Source: an uncultured Anaerolineae bacterium (GTDB lineage Bacteria > Chloroflexota > Anaerolineae > CG2-30-64-16). From it: a stretch of DNA of 64,000 nucleotides. The notes beneath the pieces were generated by a model. That model ran no database searches, was not told the DNA's origin, and saw only the letters and a program-made list of their open reading frames with translations. The first letter of the stretch is position 1. Every line of letters starts with the position of its first letter. Shown here piece by piece: positions 51,897 through 60,316 of this stretch. The position numbers were made by a program, and so were the translations under genes. The stretch is taken from NCBI GenBank assembly GCA_937124585.1, contig CAKZKT010000006.1, forward strand, positions 1 to 64,000. Reading direction: 5' to 3'.

Positions 51897-52211
51897 ATGG
51901 CCGTTGCAACTGTCGAAGGTGTGCGCGAAGTCATTCGCCAAAACGTCCACGACCCGGAGATCGGGCTCAACATCGTAGACCTGGGCCTCGTCTATAACAT
52001 TGACATCAAGGATGGGAAGGTTGTAGATATCGAGATGACGCTCACCAGCCCCGGCTGCCCGGTCGGCCCGCAGATCATCCGCGGCGTCCAGACCTATGTC
52101 AACCGGGCGTATCCTGATCTGGAGGCCATCAACATCCATATCGTCTGGTCGCCGCTCTGGAACCCCGATATGATGAGCCAGGCTGCCAAGGATCAGCTTG
52201 GCTTCTTCTGA
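51897..52211 (+). CDS. sufT: MIP18/DUF59 family Fe-S assembly protein SufT
   Basis: A 104-residue single-domain DUF59 protein. Motifs are HDPEIGLNIVDLGLVYNIDI and MTLTSPGCPVGPQI, with the conserved Asp and Cys. SufT-type proteins help mature Fe-S enzymes when demand is high. The ATG at 51897 has GAGGAG upstream, 19 bases after the Rieske stop. It is the last recognised Fe-S gene of the locus; the DUF72 gene follows after 15 bases in the same direction and may be co-transcribed. Confidence 0.9.
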   Translation: MAVATVEGVREVIRQNVHDPEIGLNIVDLGLVYNIDIKDGKVVDIEMTLTSPGCPVGPQIIRGVQTYVNRAYPDLEAINIHIVWSPLWNPDMMSQAAKDQLGFF

Positions 52212-52226
52212 TCGGGGTCCGTCACG

Positions 52227-53009
52227 ATGTCTGCGCTGCACCTGGGCACTCAGGGGTTCACCTATCCTTCGTGGGTCGGGCCGTTCTACCCGACCGGCAC
52301 ACCGGCGACAGCCTTTCTGGAGCACTACGCCCGCCATTTCGACACGGTCGAGCTCGACACGACTTTCTACGCCACACCGCGCTTGAGCACGATCCTCGGC
52401 TGGCGGCAGCGCACGCCGGCTGACTTCTGTTTTGCGGCGAAATTCCCGCAGGTGGTCACTCACGAGAAAGGCCTGGTTGGTTGTGCAGACGACGCGGCGG
52501 CTTTCGTCGGTGCCGCGCAAAACCTGGAGCAGAAGCTGGGCCCGCTGCTCCTGCAGATGCCACCCGGCTGGAGCGCGGCCGGCCTCGCCGACCTAGCCGC
52601 CTTTCTCGCCCAGCTGCCAGCTGGGCCGCGCTATGTGCTGGAGGTGCGCCACAAATCATGGCTGGCCAAAGACACTTTGCCGCGGCTTCTCGAACTGCTG
52701 GCCGGCCACCAGGTGGCCCTGTGCCTGGTGCAACACGCCTGGATGCCGCGACTGGATATCGTGACAGCTCCTTTCGTCTATATCCGCTGGCTGGGTCGCC
52801 GCGAGGAGATTCCGGACGACGATTTTTCGCACGTGCGCATTAACCGGGACGCCCAGCTCGATGCCTGGGCCGCGCAGATCAAAGGCTACTTGCGAGCGGG
52901 ATTGACCGTCTACGGCTACTTCAACAACCATTATCAAGGCCACTCGCCGGCATCCGTGCGCGCGCTCCAGCTGCGCCTGACGCCGGACTCGTCCGCTGTT
53001 CCACAATGA
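52227..53009 (+). CDS. DUF72 family protein
   Basis: A 260-residue TIM-barrel-like DUF72 (YecE) protein of unknown biochemical role. Diagnostic segments are LHLGTQGFTYPSWVGPFYP, HFDTVELDTTFYATP, FAAKFPQVVTHEK, EVRHKSW and TVYGYFNNHYQGHSPAS. No catalytic activity is established for the family. It sits between sufT (15 bases upstream) and the SHMT-GcvT fusion (51 bases downstream) in the same direction, so it may share a transcript with both. Confidence 0.9.
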   Translation: MSALHLGTQGFTYPSWVGPFYPTGTPATAFLEHYARHFDTVELDTTFYATPRLSTILGWRQRTPADFCFAAKFPQVVTHEKGLVGCADDAAAFVGAAQNLEQKLGPLLLQMPPGWSAAGLADLAAFLAQLPAGPRYVLEVRHKSWLAKDTLPRLLELLAGHQVALCLVQHAWMPRLDIVTAPFVYIRWLGRREEIPDDDFSHVRINRDAQLDAWAAQIKGYLRAGLTVYGYFNNHYQGHSPASVRALQLRLTPDSSAVPQ

Positions 53010-53060
53010 TGGCCGCGCGCCGACATCGCAGCCATCGCACATCGCAGAGGAGGACAATCT

Positions 53061-56000
53061 ATGACCACCGCCGCCCGCGCCCGCGGCCACAGCGAATACT
53101 GGACCAGCTTTCTGGGCGCCGACCTCGGCCTGGTTGACCCCGATGTCGAGGCCATCATCGGTTTCGAGGAGGAACGCCAGGCCCGCAAGCTCATCATGAT
53201 CCCGTCCGAATCCATGGCACCCCTGGCTGTCCGCCAGGCGCAGGGCTCTGTCTTCAACAACGTCTACGCGGAAGGCTATCCTCCCCTGCGGATGACGCGT
53301 GACGACGAAGAAACCATCCTTGACTTCGACCACCAGCTCGCCTACTATCGGCGCTATGGCGACCGCCGCTTCTACAAAGGTGTAGATTATGTCCACTTCA
53401 TCGAGACGCTGGCCCAACGCCGCGCTGCCGCTCTCTTCGCCACCGAGCGCGTCGCCGCCAAAGACATTTATGTAAATGTCCAGCCGCTCTCCGGCGCGGC
53501 TGCCAACCTGGCCGCCTACGATGCCCTCGTCGAGGCAGGCGACACCATCATGGGCATGGATCTGTATCAGGGCGGCCACCTCACCCACGGCAGCGCGTTC
53601 AACTTCTCGGGCAAACGCTACCGGGTCGTCAGTTATGGCGTCAGCAAAACAACGGGCCGGCTGGACTACGACGAGATCCGTGACCTGGCGCGCAAGCAAC
53701 GGCCGAAGATGATCATCGCGGGCTTCACCTCATACACCTGGGCGCCCGATTGGGAGGTGTTCGCCGAGATCGCGCACGAGGTGGGCGCCAGGCTGCTGGC
53801 CGACATCAGCCATCCGGCCGGCATGGCGGCCGCCGGCGCCTTCCCCAATCCGATCGGCTATGCCGACGTGATCACCTGCACCACACACAAAACGTTGTGC
53901 GGCCCGCGCGGCGCGATCATCATGACCACCGACGAGGAGCTGGCGCAGCGCATTGACATGGCCGTCTTCCCCGGCGAACAGGGCGGCCCACACCCGCAGA
54001 AATTCGCGGCCATGGCCGTGGCGTTCAAAATCGCCGCGTCCGAGCCGTTCAAGCGCATGATGTGGCGGATCAAAGCCAACGCCGCCGCGCTCGCCGCCGG
54101 CCTGATCCGCCGCGGCCTGGGCCTGGCCTACGGCGGCACCGACACGCATTTCTGCGTGCTGGATCTGAACAGCGTCCACCCGCGTACGGCGCGGGCCGCC
54201 GGGTCCCCCCTGCGCGGAGAACCGGCCGTCCGCATCCTGGATCTGGCCGGCATCGTCGCCAACAAAAACACCATCCCCGGCGACACCCAGACCGCGCTCG
54301 CCATGGGCATCCGGCTGGGCACGCCGTGGCTCACGCAGCGCGGCTTCACCGAGACGGAAATGGATCAAATCGCCGGCCTGATCCACAAAGTGCTCGTGAA
54401 CATCCATCCCTTCTCCTATCAGGGGCTGACCGGCGAACTGCCGCGCGGCAAAATCGAGCTGGACATCCTGGCCGAAGTGCAGGCCGAGGTGGCGGCCCTG
54501 GCCGCACGCGGCGCGGCCGAGACCGAGGATCGCGGCACCGGCTATCCGCATTTCCCGGAAATCATAACGGCCGAGCGGCCGGCCGTCGTTTTGCCGGCCG
54601 CAACGAATCCTCCGCCGTCGGCCACCCCGATCCCCACGACCACATGGCTGCTCGACATCAGTCAGTGCGGCCTGCTGATGATCTCCGGCGAACGCGCCGA
54701 GGCCGGCCTGCAACAGATCGTGACCAACGACGTCCTGGCCCTCGCGCCGGGCACGGCCGGCACCGGTTTCATCCTCGACCCGGATGGCCGGGTGATGGAC
54801 GATGTCTTCGTCATGCGCCTACCCCAGGCGACCGGGGAACCGGCCGCTTTCCTGCTGCGCACCCAACCGGCCAATCATGCGCGCGTCAAAGCATGGCTGC
54901 GCGGCCTGAGCGACGGCTACGTCCTGTTCGACCGGGCCGATATCCTGGCCAAAGTCGAGGGGCCGTTCGTCGTCGAGGATCTGGCCGAATCGGGCCATGC
55001 CGAAGCGTGCAGCGCGCTGGCGCTCCATGGCCCGGCCGCGGCCGACATCGCGGCCGCGCTGAAAGGCGTGCCCGGCATCCAGGCATTCATCGCAAACAAC
55101 CACGTCGAACTCGTCGTCCCGAACGGCCAGGTGCAGACCGTCCGCGAGCTGCTGCTGGCGGCGGGTGCCACGCCGGCCGACCCGACGACACTGGCGGCCC
55201 TGCGTCGGCAGGCTGGTCTGCCCGACTATGCCGCGGATGCGGAGCGACCGACCGGCGCCGACCTGCTGGCGACGACCGCCGCGCGACGCTTCGATCTGCG
55301 CAAGCCCTACTTCGTCGGCCAACAGGTTATGGCTGCAGCCCGTGCCCGGCCTGTCCTGCCGGAATTCACCTGGACAGAGCCCGCGAACGCGGCGCTCAAG
55401 CGCACCCCGCTTTACGCCTGGCACCGGGCACATACGCGCCACATCGTCCCCTTCGCCGGCTGGGAGATGCCCGTCTGGTACACGGGCGTGCTGGACGAGC
55501 ACAACGCCGTCCGTCGCGCGGCCGGCCTGTTCGACGTGGCCCACATGGGGGTCTTCGAGGTGTGCGGTCCACACGCGGTCGAATTCCTCGACCTGGTCTG
55601 CACCAACTACGTGCGCTGGTACGCGCCGGGCGAGAGCTTTTACTCCTATCTCCTCGACCCCGACGGCAAGGTGATTGACGACCTGCTGGTTTATCGTCGC
55701 GGCCGCGATCTATTCCTGCTGGTGGTGAACGCGGCCAACGCCGACAAAGACTGGGCCTGGCTCAACGCGGTGAACAACGGCGAAGTGTTGCTGGATCGCG
55801 AGCGGCCCGATCTGCGCGTGCTGCGGCCGACCACCCTGCGCAACCTGAAAGACCCTGCCGCCGGCCCCGACATGCGCGTCGACCTGGCGCTGCAGGGCCC
55901 GGCCAGCCTTGCCATCCTGCAGAGTCTGGCCGGTGACGGTCGCCTGGCCGACCGGCTGGGCCGGGTGCGCAAGACCGGTCTCATCGAGTGCGAGCTGGCA

Positions 56001-56684
56001 GGCTTCAACCTGATCATCGCACGTACCGGCTATACGGGCGAGGAGGTCGGTTATGAGATCTTCGTCCATCCCGAGCGCGCCATCGCGCTCTGGGAGACGC
56101 TGCTGGAGGCCGGCAAACCGTTCGGCTTGCAGCCGACCGGCCTGGCCGCGCGCGACAGTACTCGCACCGAGGCCGGTCTGCCGCTCTACGGCCACGAGCT
56201 GGCCGGACCGTTCGAAATCTCTCCGGCCGGCGCCGGTTTTCCGGCCTATGTCAAGCTCCACAAGCCCTACTTCATCGGCCGCCGCGCCTGCATCGAGCGC
56301 GAAAAGACGCGCGACATGCAGGTCGTCCGCTTCCGCATGAACGAACGCGGAGTGCGCATGCCCAAGACCGGCGATCCGGTCATCAACAAGAAGGGCCAGG
56401 CCATTGGCTGGGTGACCAGCGCGGCCGTGAATGTGGACGGGATCATCGTGGGGCTGGCCTATGTGAACAGCCGCTATGCCCGGCCCGGCGAGGAGATCGG
56501 CATCTTTGCGCTGCCGCCGAAGCCGCTGATCGAGCGGCCCAACAAGGCCGATCTGGCGCCGGGCGACCGGGTCAGCGTGCCGGACGCGGCGACGCTGTTG
56601 GCGCGCTTCCCCGACCGGGCAGAGCGAGCACACTGGCGCGGCGCCGCGCTTCCCCAGATCACGCCGCCGGCCGCCGCGGAATGA
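53061..56684 (+). CDS. Serine hydroxymethyltransferase / GcvT-like / GcvT fusion
   Basis: A 1207-residue three-part protein. Residues 1 to about 490 are a divergent serine hydroxymethyltransferase: MIPSESMAPLAVRQAQGSV, NVQPLSGAAANLAAY, GGHLTHGSAFNFSGK and the PLP Lys277 in CTTHKTLCGPRG; an extra segment of some 35 residues lies after residue 75. Residues about 515-770 are a GcvT-fold domain (LLDISQCGLLMISGERAEAGLQ; D580-D581 in GRVMDDVFV; K748 in LRKPYFVGQQV). Residues about 778-1170 are a fuller T-protein (FAGWEMPVWYTG; D873-D874 in GKVIDDLLVY; K1068 in LHKPYFIGRRAC). The pieces catalyse or bind serine/glycine and tetrahydrofolate one-carbon units. No gcvH or gcvP is in the window. One continuous frame with no internal start supports a true fusion. 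Confidence 0.88.
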   Translation: MTTAARARGHSEYWTSFLGADLGLVDPDVEAIIGFEEERQARKLIMIPSESMAPLAVRQAQGSVFNNVYAEGYPPLRMTRDDEETILDFDHQLAYYRRYGDRRFYKGVDYVHFIETLAQRRAAALFATERVAAKDIYVNVQPLSGAAANLAAYDALVEAGDTIMGMDLYQGGHLTHGSAFNFSGKRYRVVSYGVSKTTGRLDYDEIRDLARKQRPKMIIAGFTSYTWAPDWEVFAEIAHEVGARLLADISHPAGMAAAGAFPNPIGYADVITCTTHKTLCGPRGAIIMTTDEELAQRIDMAVFPGEQGGPHPQKFAAMAVAFKIAASEPFKRMMWRIKANAAALAAGLIRRGLGLAYGGTDTHFCVLDLNSVHPRTARAAGSPLRGEPAVRILDLAGIVANKNTIPGDTQTALAMGIRLGTPWLTQRGFTETEMDQIAGLIHKVLVNIHPFSYQGLTGELPRGKIELDILAEVQAEVAALAARGAAETEDRGTGYPHFPEIITAERPAVVLPAATNPPPSATPIPTTTWLLDISQCGLLMISGERAEAGLQQIVTNDVLALAPGTAGTGFILDPDGRVMDDVFVMRLPQATGEPAAFLLRTQPANHARVKAWLRGLSDGYVLFDRADILAKVEGPFVVEDLAESGHAEACSALALHGPAAADIAAALKGVPGIQAFIANNHVELVVPNGQVQTVRELLLAAGATPADPTTLAALRRQAGLPDYAADAERPTGADLLATTAARRFDLRKPYFVGQQVMAAARARPVLPEFTWTEPANAALKRTPLYAWHRAHTRHIVPFAGWEMPVWYTGVLDEHNAVRRAAGLFDVAHMGVFEVCGPHAVEFLDLVCTNYVRWYAPGESFYSYLLDPDGKVIDDLLVYRRGRDLFLLVVNAANADKDWAWLNAVNNGEVLLDRERPDLRVLRPTTLRNLKDPAAGPDMRVDLALQGPASLAILQSLAGDGRLADRLGRVRKTGLIECELAGFNLIIARTGYTGEEVGYEIFVHPERAIALWETLLEAGKPFGLQPTGLAARDSTRTEAGLPLYGHELAGPFEISPAGAGFPAYVKLHKPYFIGRRACIEREKTRDMQVVRFRMNERGVRMPKTGDPVINKKGQAIGWVTSAAVNVDGIIVGLAYVNSRYARPGEEIGIFALPPKPLIERPNKADLAPGDRVSVPDAATLLARFPDRAERAHWRGAALPQITPPAAAE

Positions 56685-56873
56685 ATCAGAGCCGGCCACC
56701 GCGAACGGACACGACGATATGCATTTTTGCCGTCGGCGGCCAGCCCTCCGCTCTGGCCGGTCTCTGGCCAAGCCGATGATGGCGGATCTGGTACCGCAAC
56801 TTTTCATGCGTTTCGAGCGTCTACACAGTCGGAGCCAACGCCACCCTACCAGATCAGACGACCGGGGAAACAG

Positions 56874-59082
56874 ATGTCGGAACAGACAACGGTCACAATA
56901 GCGGAGACACCGCACAAGCCCAGAGGTCACAGCGCGCGGCTGCCCTATCTGCCTGCCCTGGACGGCCTGCGCGCGCTTGCCGTCATCGCGGTGCTCTTCT
57001 ACCATGCCGGCCAGCACTGGATGCCGGGCGGCTTCCTCGGCGTGGAGATCTTCTTCACGATCAGTGGCTACCTGATCGCCTCTCTCCTGCTGTCGGAGTG
57101 GCGTGAAACGGGCCGGATCGCGCTGAAATACTTCTGGTTGCGCCGCGCCCGTCGCCTTTTGCCAGCGCTCTTCGCGGTCATCGTCGGCGTACTGGCTTAC
57201 GCCGTGATCTTCTTGCCCGAGGAAGTTGCCAGTCTGCGCAGCGACGCGCTGGCGGCCTTCGGCTACTCCACCAACTGGTACCTGATCTTCAGCAACAAGT
57301 CCTATTTCGAAACGGTCGGCCGACCCTCCATGCTGCGCCATCTCTGGTCGCTGGCCGTGGAGGAGCAGTTCTACATCATCTGGCCGTTGGCATTTGTGTT
57401 CGCCATGCGGCGCTGGCGCGAACGCTCGGTGCTGGCCGGCGTGATCGTCGTGGCGCTGGCCTCGGCCATCCTGATGGGGATGCTCTATCAGCCAGACATA
57501 GACCCATCGCGCGTCTACTACGGCACCGACACGCGTGCGGCGGGCATCCTGATCGGCGTCGCGCTGGCATTCGTATGGTCGCCGGGCCGTAGCGATGGCA
57601 TCGGCGCCAGGCTGCCGCTGAGCCTGATCGGCTTCGCCGCGCTGGCCGCGCTCGGCTTCTTCTGCGTGTGGATGACCGAGTTCGCGGCGTTCCTCTATCG
57701 CGGCGGCTTCACTCTGGTGGGACTGAGCACCGCGCTCCTGACCGCGGCCTCGGTGCACCGCAAGGGCCGCGTGCTCCAGGCTGTGCTCGGCTGTTCGGTG
57801 CTGCGCTGGATCGGACTGCGCTCCTATGGCATCTATCTGTGGCATTGGCCGGTCTTCATGCTCACCCGGCCCCAGCTCGACACGACGCTGGACGGCCTGC
57901 CCCTGCTGGCGCTCCGCTTCGGCCTCACCCTGATCCTGGCCGAGCTTTCCTATCGGATCGTGGAAACACCGATCCGCTCCGGCGCCATCGAGCAGGCATG
58001 GGCGGCGCTGCAACACGCGCAGGGCCGCCCACGCCGCCGGTTGATCTTCCGTTGGGCCAGCGCGCTGACCGTGATCTTGACCTTCTCGGTCGCCCTGGGC
58101 GCCTGCGTCGTGCGCGCGCAGCTGCCACCTCCACCTGCCTATCTCATCGTTGACTCTGCCCCGGCAGAAGCGCCGTCGCAGGCTCCCGTCAACGAAGAAG
58201 GCAGCCGGCCGCCTCAGCCCGCGGCGACCGACCTGCCGGCCGCGTCCCAGACGGCGAGCGAGGTCTCATCGACGCTCGAACCGACCGTCACTGCGACTGA
58301 CCAACCCGCGCCGGAGCCGACCGCACTTCTGGCGACGGGCAGCCCTGCGCCGGAAGCGAGCGAGGCAAATGTCACCGAGACGCCGACACCCATCGCGATT
58401 GCTCAGCCCACCACGATGGCCACGCCCGATCTGGCGCGGCTGACCATCACGCCTGCATCTGAGGACGTAGCGCGCCGCCTCACCGAACAGCCGGCCACAG
58501 CGGCCATCACCACGCCGACGGCGACCGCCGTCGTGAGCCCCACGACAACGCCGCCGGCAGTCCTCTTCCCATCCATCACCATCTCGATCACTGCATTGGG
58601 CGATTCGGTGATGCGGGGCGCTGCCCGCACCCTCCAAGAGGCCTTTCCCCGGATCGAGGTAGACGCGGAGACGGGACGTCAGGTCTATCGGCCGCCGGTT
58701 GATCTGCTGGTGGCGCAGCTACAGGAAGGAGTGACGAGCGGTCGGCTCGGCGAGGTGATCGTGCTCCACCTGGGCAACAACGGTGTATTTCCGCGCGAAA
58801 GCTTCGACAGGATTCTGGGAACGCTGGCCGACAGGCGGCTGGTGATCGTCTTCGGCGTGCGCGTGCCGCGGGCGTGGGAGGACAACAACAATCGGGTCAT
58901 CGCGGAGGGCGTGAAGCGCTATCCGAACGCCGTGCTGGTTGGACTGGTACGCGCTCACCGCCAAACGGCCGGAGCTGTTCTGGAACGATGGGCATCATCT
59001 GCAGCCAGAGGGCGCGCGCTACTATGCCGAGCTGATCGCCCAGGCCATCGAGGCGAACCGCGAACGATTGACGCAGCCGTGA
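56874..59082 (+). pseudogene. Acyltransferase 3 (OafA-like) with SGNH domain, frameshifted
   Basis: A membrane O-acyltransferase that should acetylate a cell-surface glycan. Residues 25 to about 400 hold the acyltransferase 3 domain (LPALDGLRALAVIAVLFYHAG with the catalytic His; SLAVEEQFYIIWPL) with about ten helices. A Pro/Thr-rich stalk (about 430-565) leads to an extracytoplasmic SGNH domain with G576-D577-S578. After about residue 689 the frame leaves the conserved sequence: skipping one G at 58941-58942 restores VLV-DWYALTAKRPELFWNDG and HHLQPEGARYYAEL, including the catalytic Asp and His, ending at TGA 59082. Uncorrected, the frame runs on to 59258 through a terminator and into the convergent gene. 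The protein is real; the shift is either mutation or sequence error. Confidence 0.85.
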
Positions 59083-59106
59083 AGCCCGGGCGGCCCGAAA
59101 ATCAGA

Positions 59107-59138
59107 CGGCCCGGTCAGCGCGACCGGGCCGATCTTTT
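59107..59138 (+). terminator. Intrinsic terminator after the acyltransferase gene
   Basis: CGGCCCGGTC (59107-59116) and GACCGGGCCG (59122-59131) form a perfect 10 bp stem with a 5 base loop, followed by ATCTTTT. It lies 24 bases after the frame-corrected stop but inside the uncorrected reading frame, which supports the corrected end. Confidence 0.75.
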
Positions 59139-59184
59139 GCCGGATCGTTCGCCGACACCCCATCCGCCGGCGCCATAGCGGGCG

Positions 59185-60309
59185 CTATTGGCCCTGGGCG
59201 GCCTGGCTTGCGGCGTCGAGGATCAACAGCGCCGAAAGGTCTGCCAGCGGGCCGATGAACCGGATCGCCTTCGCAATGGTGTAATCGTTCACCCCGCCTT
59301 CCACCAGATGAAGGCCGTCAGGCTGCAATCCCCGGCCCGGCACCGTCTCGGCCAGCAGGTCGAAATCCCACAACGGGATGCGATACTCGGCTGCCAGCCG
59401 ACGGATCATCTGGTTGATGGTATTCTCCGGCCCCTCGTAGTGATCGGGCTTTGTCCCCACGATGGGCACCACGCCCTGGCCGATGCAGGTCTCGAAGATA
59501 CGTCGCATCGCCGGCTCGAATTGGCCCGGCGTCAGACTGTCGTTCGCGCCCAGGCGAATGAGGGCAAAGCTGGCGTTCGTGATGCGCAGCTCGCAGGTCA
59601 GCGGGCCCTCGCCGGACAGGCAGAACGCCGGATCCGCCTGTGCTGGATCAAGCTGATCCCAACTGTGCATGCCCTTACGCACAGCCAGGCTCTCGCGCGC
59701 AAAAAAGCCCGCAAAACGGGTGATCGTCCGCTGGAGCGGGGCGAAATTGCCGAGCCAGTAGTTTCCCCAATCGAAACTCGCGAGAAAGATCGGCCAGAGC
59801 ATCGTGCTGTCGCCGACTTTGGCGAAGGCGCGCGGATTGCGGCCCGCCGCCTGGCCGCGCGCGTAGATTTCGCGCACATGCTGCCCGACGTCGTCCGGCA
59901 TCACGATGACCATCTCCAGAGGCAGGCCGTTCAGGAGCGGCGGCAGACCGCCGTCCGGCAGAGGCGTCACAGTGGGCAGAACCGCCGTCCGCCGCAGCGC
60001 GATCGCCGGCGTCGCAGCCGCAGGACCGGTCGGCGCAGGGGTCGGCGTTCCGATCACCGGGATCGTGGCCAAAACAGCCTCGGTCGTGGCCCTGGCTGCG
60101 GCCGCCTGGGTGGCCCGCACGTTGTTCTGCACTCCCCGGTCGGCAGCGGTGGTCGCCGAGATGTTCGGCGTTGCCTGGCTGCGGTCGGCCCACGGGCTGG
60201 CGCCGAACACGCCGAGCGCCTGCACCACCAGCACCACGCCGATGATCATCGCGGCGACGATCAACAGTTTATAATGGCATTCACGGTTCCATCTACCACA
60301 TGGGTTCAT
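59185..60309 (-). CDS. Membrane-anchored SGNH/GDSL hydrolase
   Basis: A 374-residue protein with an N-terminal membrane anchor (about 14-33, LLIVAAMIIGVVLVVQALG), an Ala/Thr/Pro-rich tether (to about 115) and an SGNH hydrolase domain outside. Catalytic blocks are KVGDSTMLWP (Ser), LIRLGANDSL (Asn) and LQPDGLHLVEGG (Asp and His). Such domains remove or transfer acyl groups on polysaccharides or lipids. The ATG at 60309 lies seven bases after the stop of the lyase-like gene, so it is the last gene of a minus-strand operon. It is convergent with the acyltransferase that also carries an SGNH domain, so both may act on the same surface polymer. Confidence 0.85.
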   Translation of the reverse strand: MNPCGRWNRECHYKLLIVAAMIIGVVLVVQALGVFGASPWADRSQATPNISATTAADRGVQNNVRATQAAAARATTEAVLATIPVIGTPTPAPTGPAAATPAIALRRTAVLPTVTPLPDGGLPPLLNGLPLEMVIVMPDDVGQHVREIYARGQAAGRNPRAFAKVGDSTMLWPIFLASFDWGNYWLGNFAPLQRTITRFAGFFARESLAVRKGMHSWDQLDPAQADPAFCLSGEGPLTCELRITNASFALIRLGANDSLTPGQFEPAMRRIFETCIGQGVVPIVGTKPDHYEGPENTINQMIRRLAAEYRIPLWDFDLLAETVPGRGLQPDGLHLVEGGVNDYTIAKAIRFIGPLADLSALLILDAASQAAQGQ

Positions 60310-60316
60310 TCAAGTC

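Noticed and set aside
53010-53060. Glycine riboswitch ahead of the SHMT-GcvT fusion
   Set aside because: The gap is only 51 bases, too short for the aptamer, and shows no matching stems.
55710-58016. Long open frame on the minus strand opposite the fusion and acyltransferase genes
   Set aside because: It runs antisense to two strongly supported genes, shows no family motifs, and its composition (many Arg, Gln, His) is typical of GC-rich shadows. The same applies to the long antisense frames at 811-2181, 2318-3451, 39488-40864, 45361-47274, 60413-62107 and 62217-63710.
59083-59258. Natural C-terminal extension of the acyltransferase
   Set aside because: The sequence loses the SGNH motifs, becomes Arg/Ala-rich, crosses an intrinsic terminator and overlaps a convergent gene; the conserved end is found one frame away.
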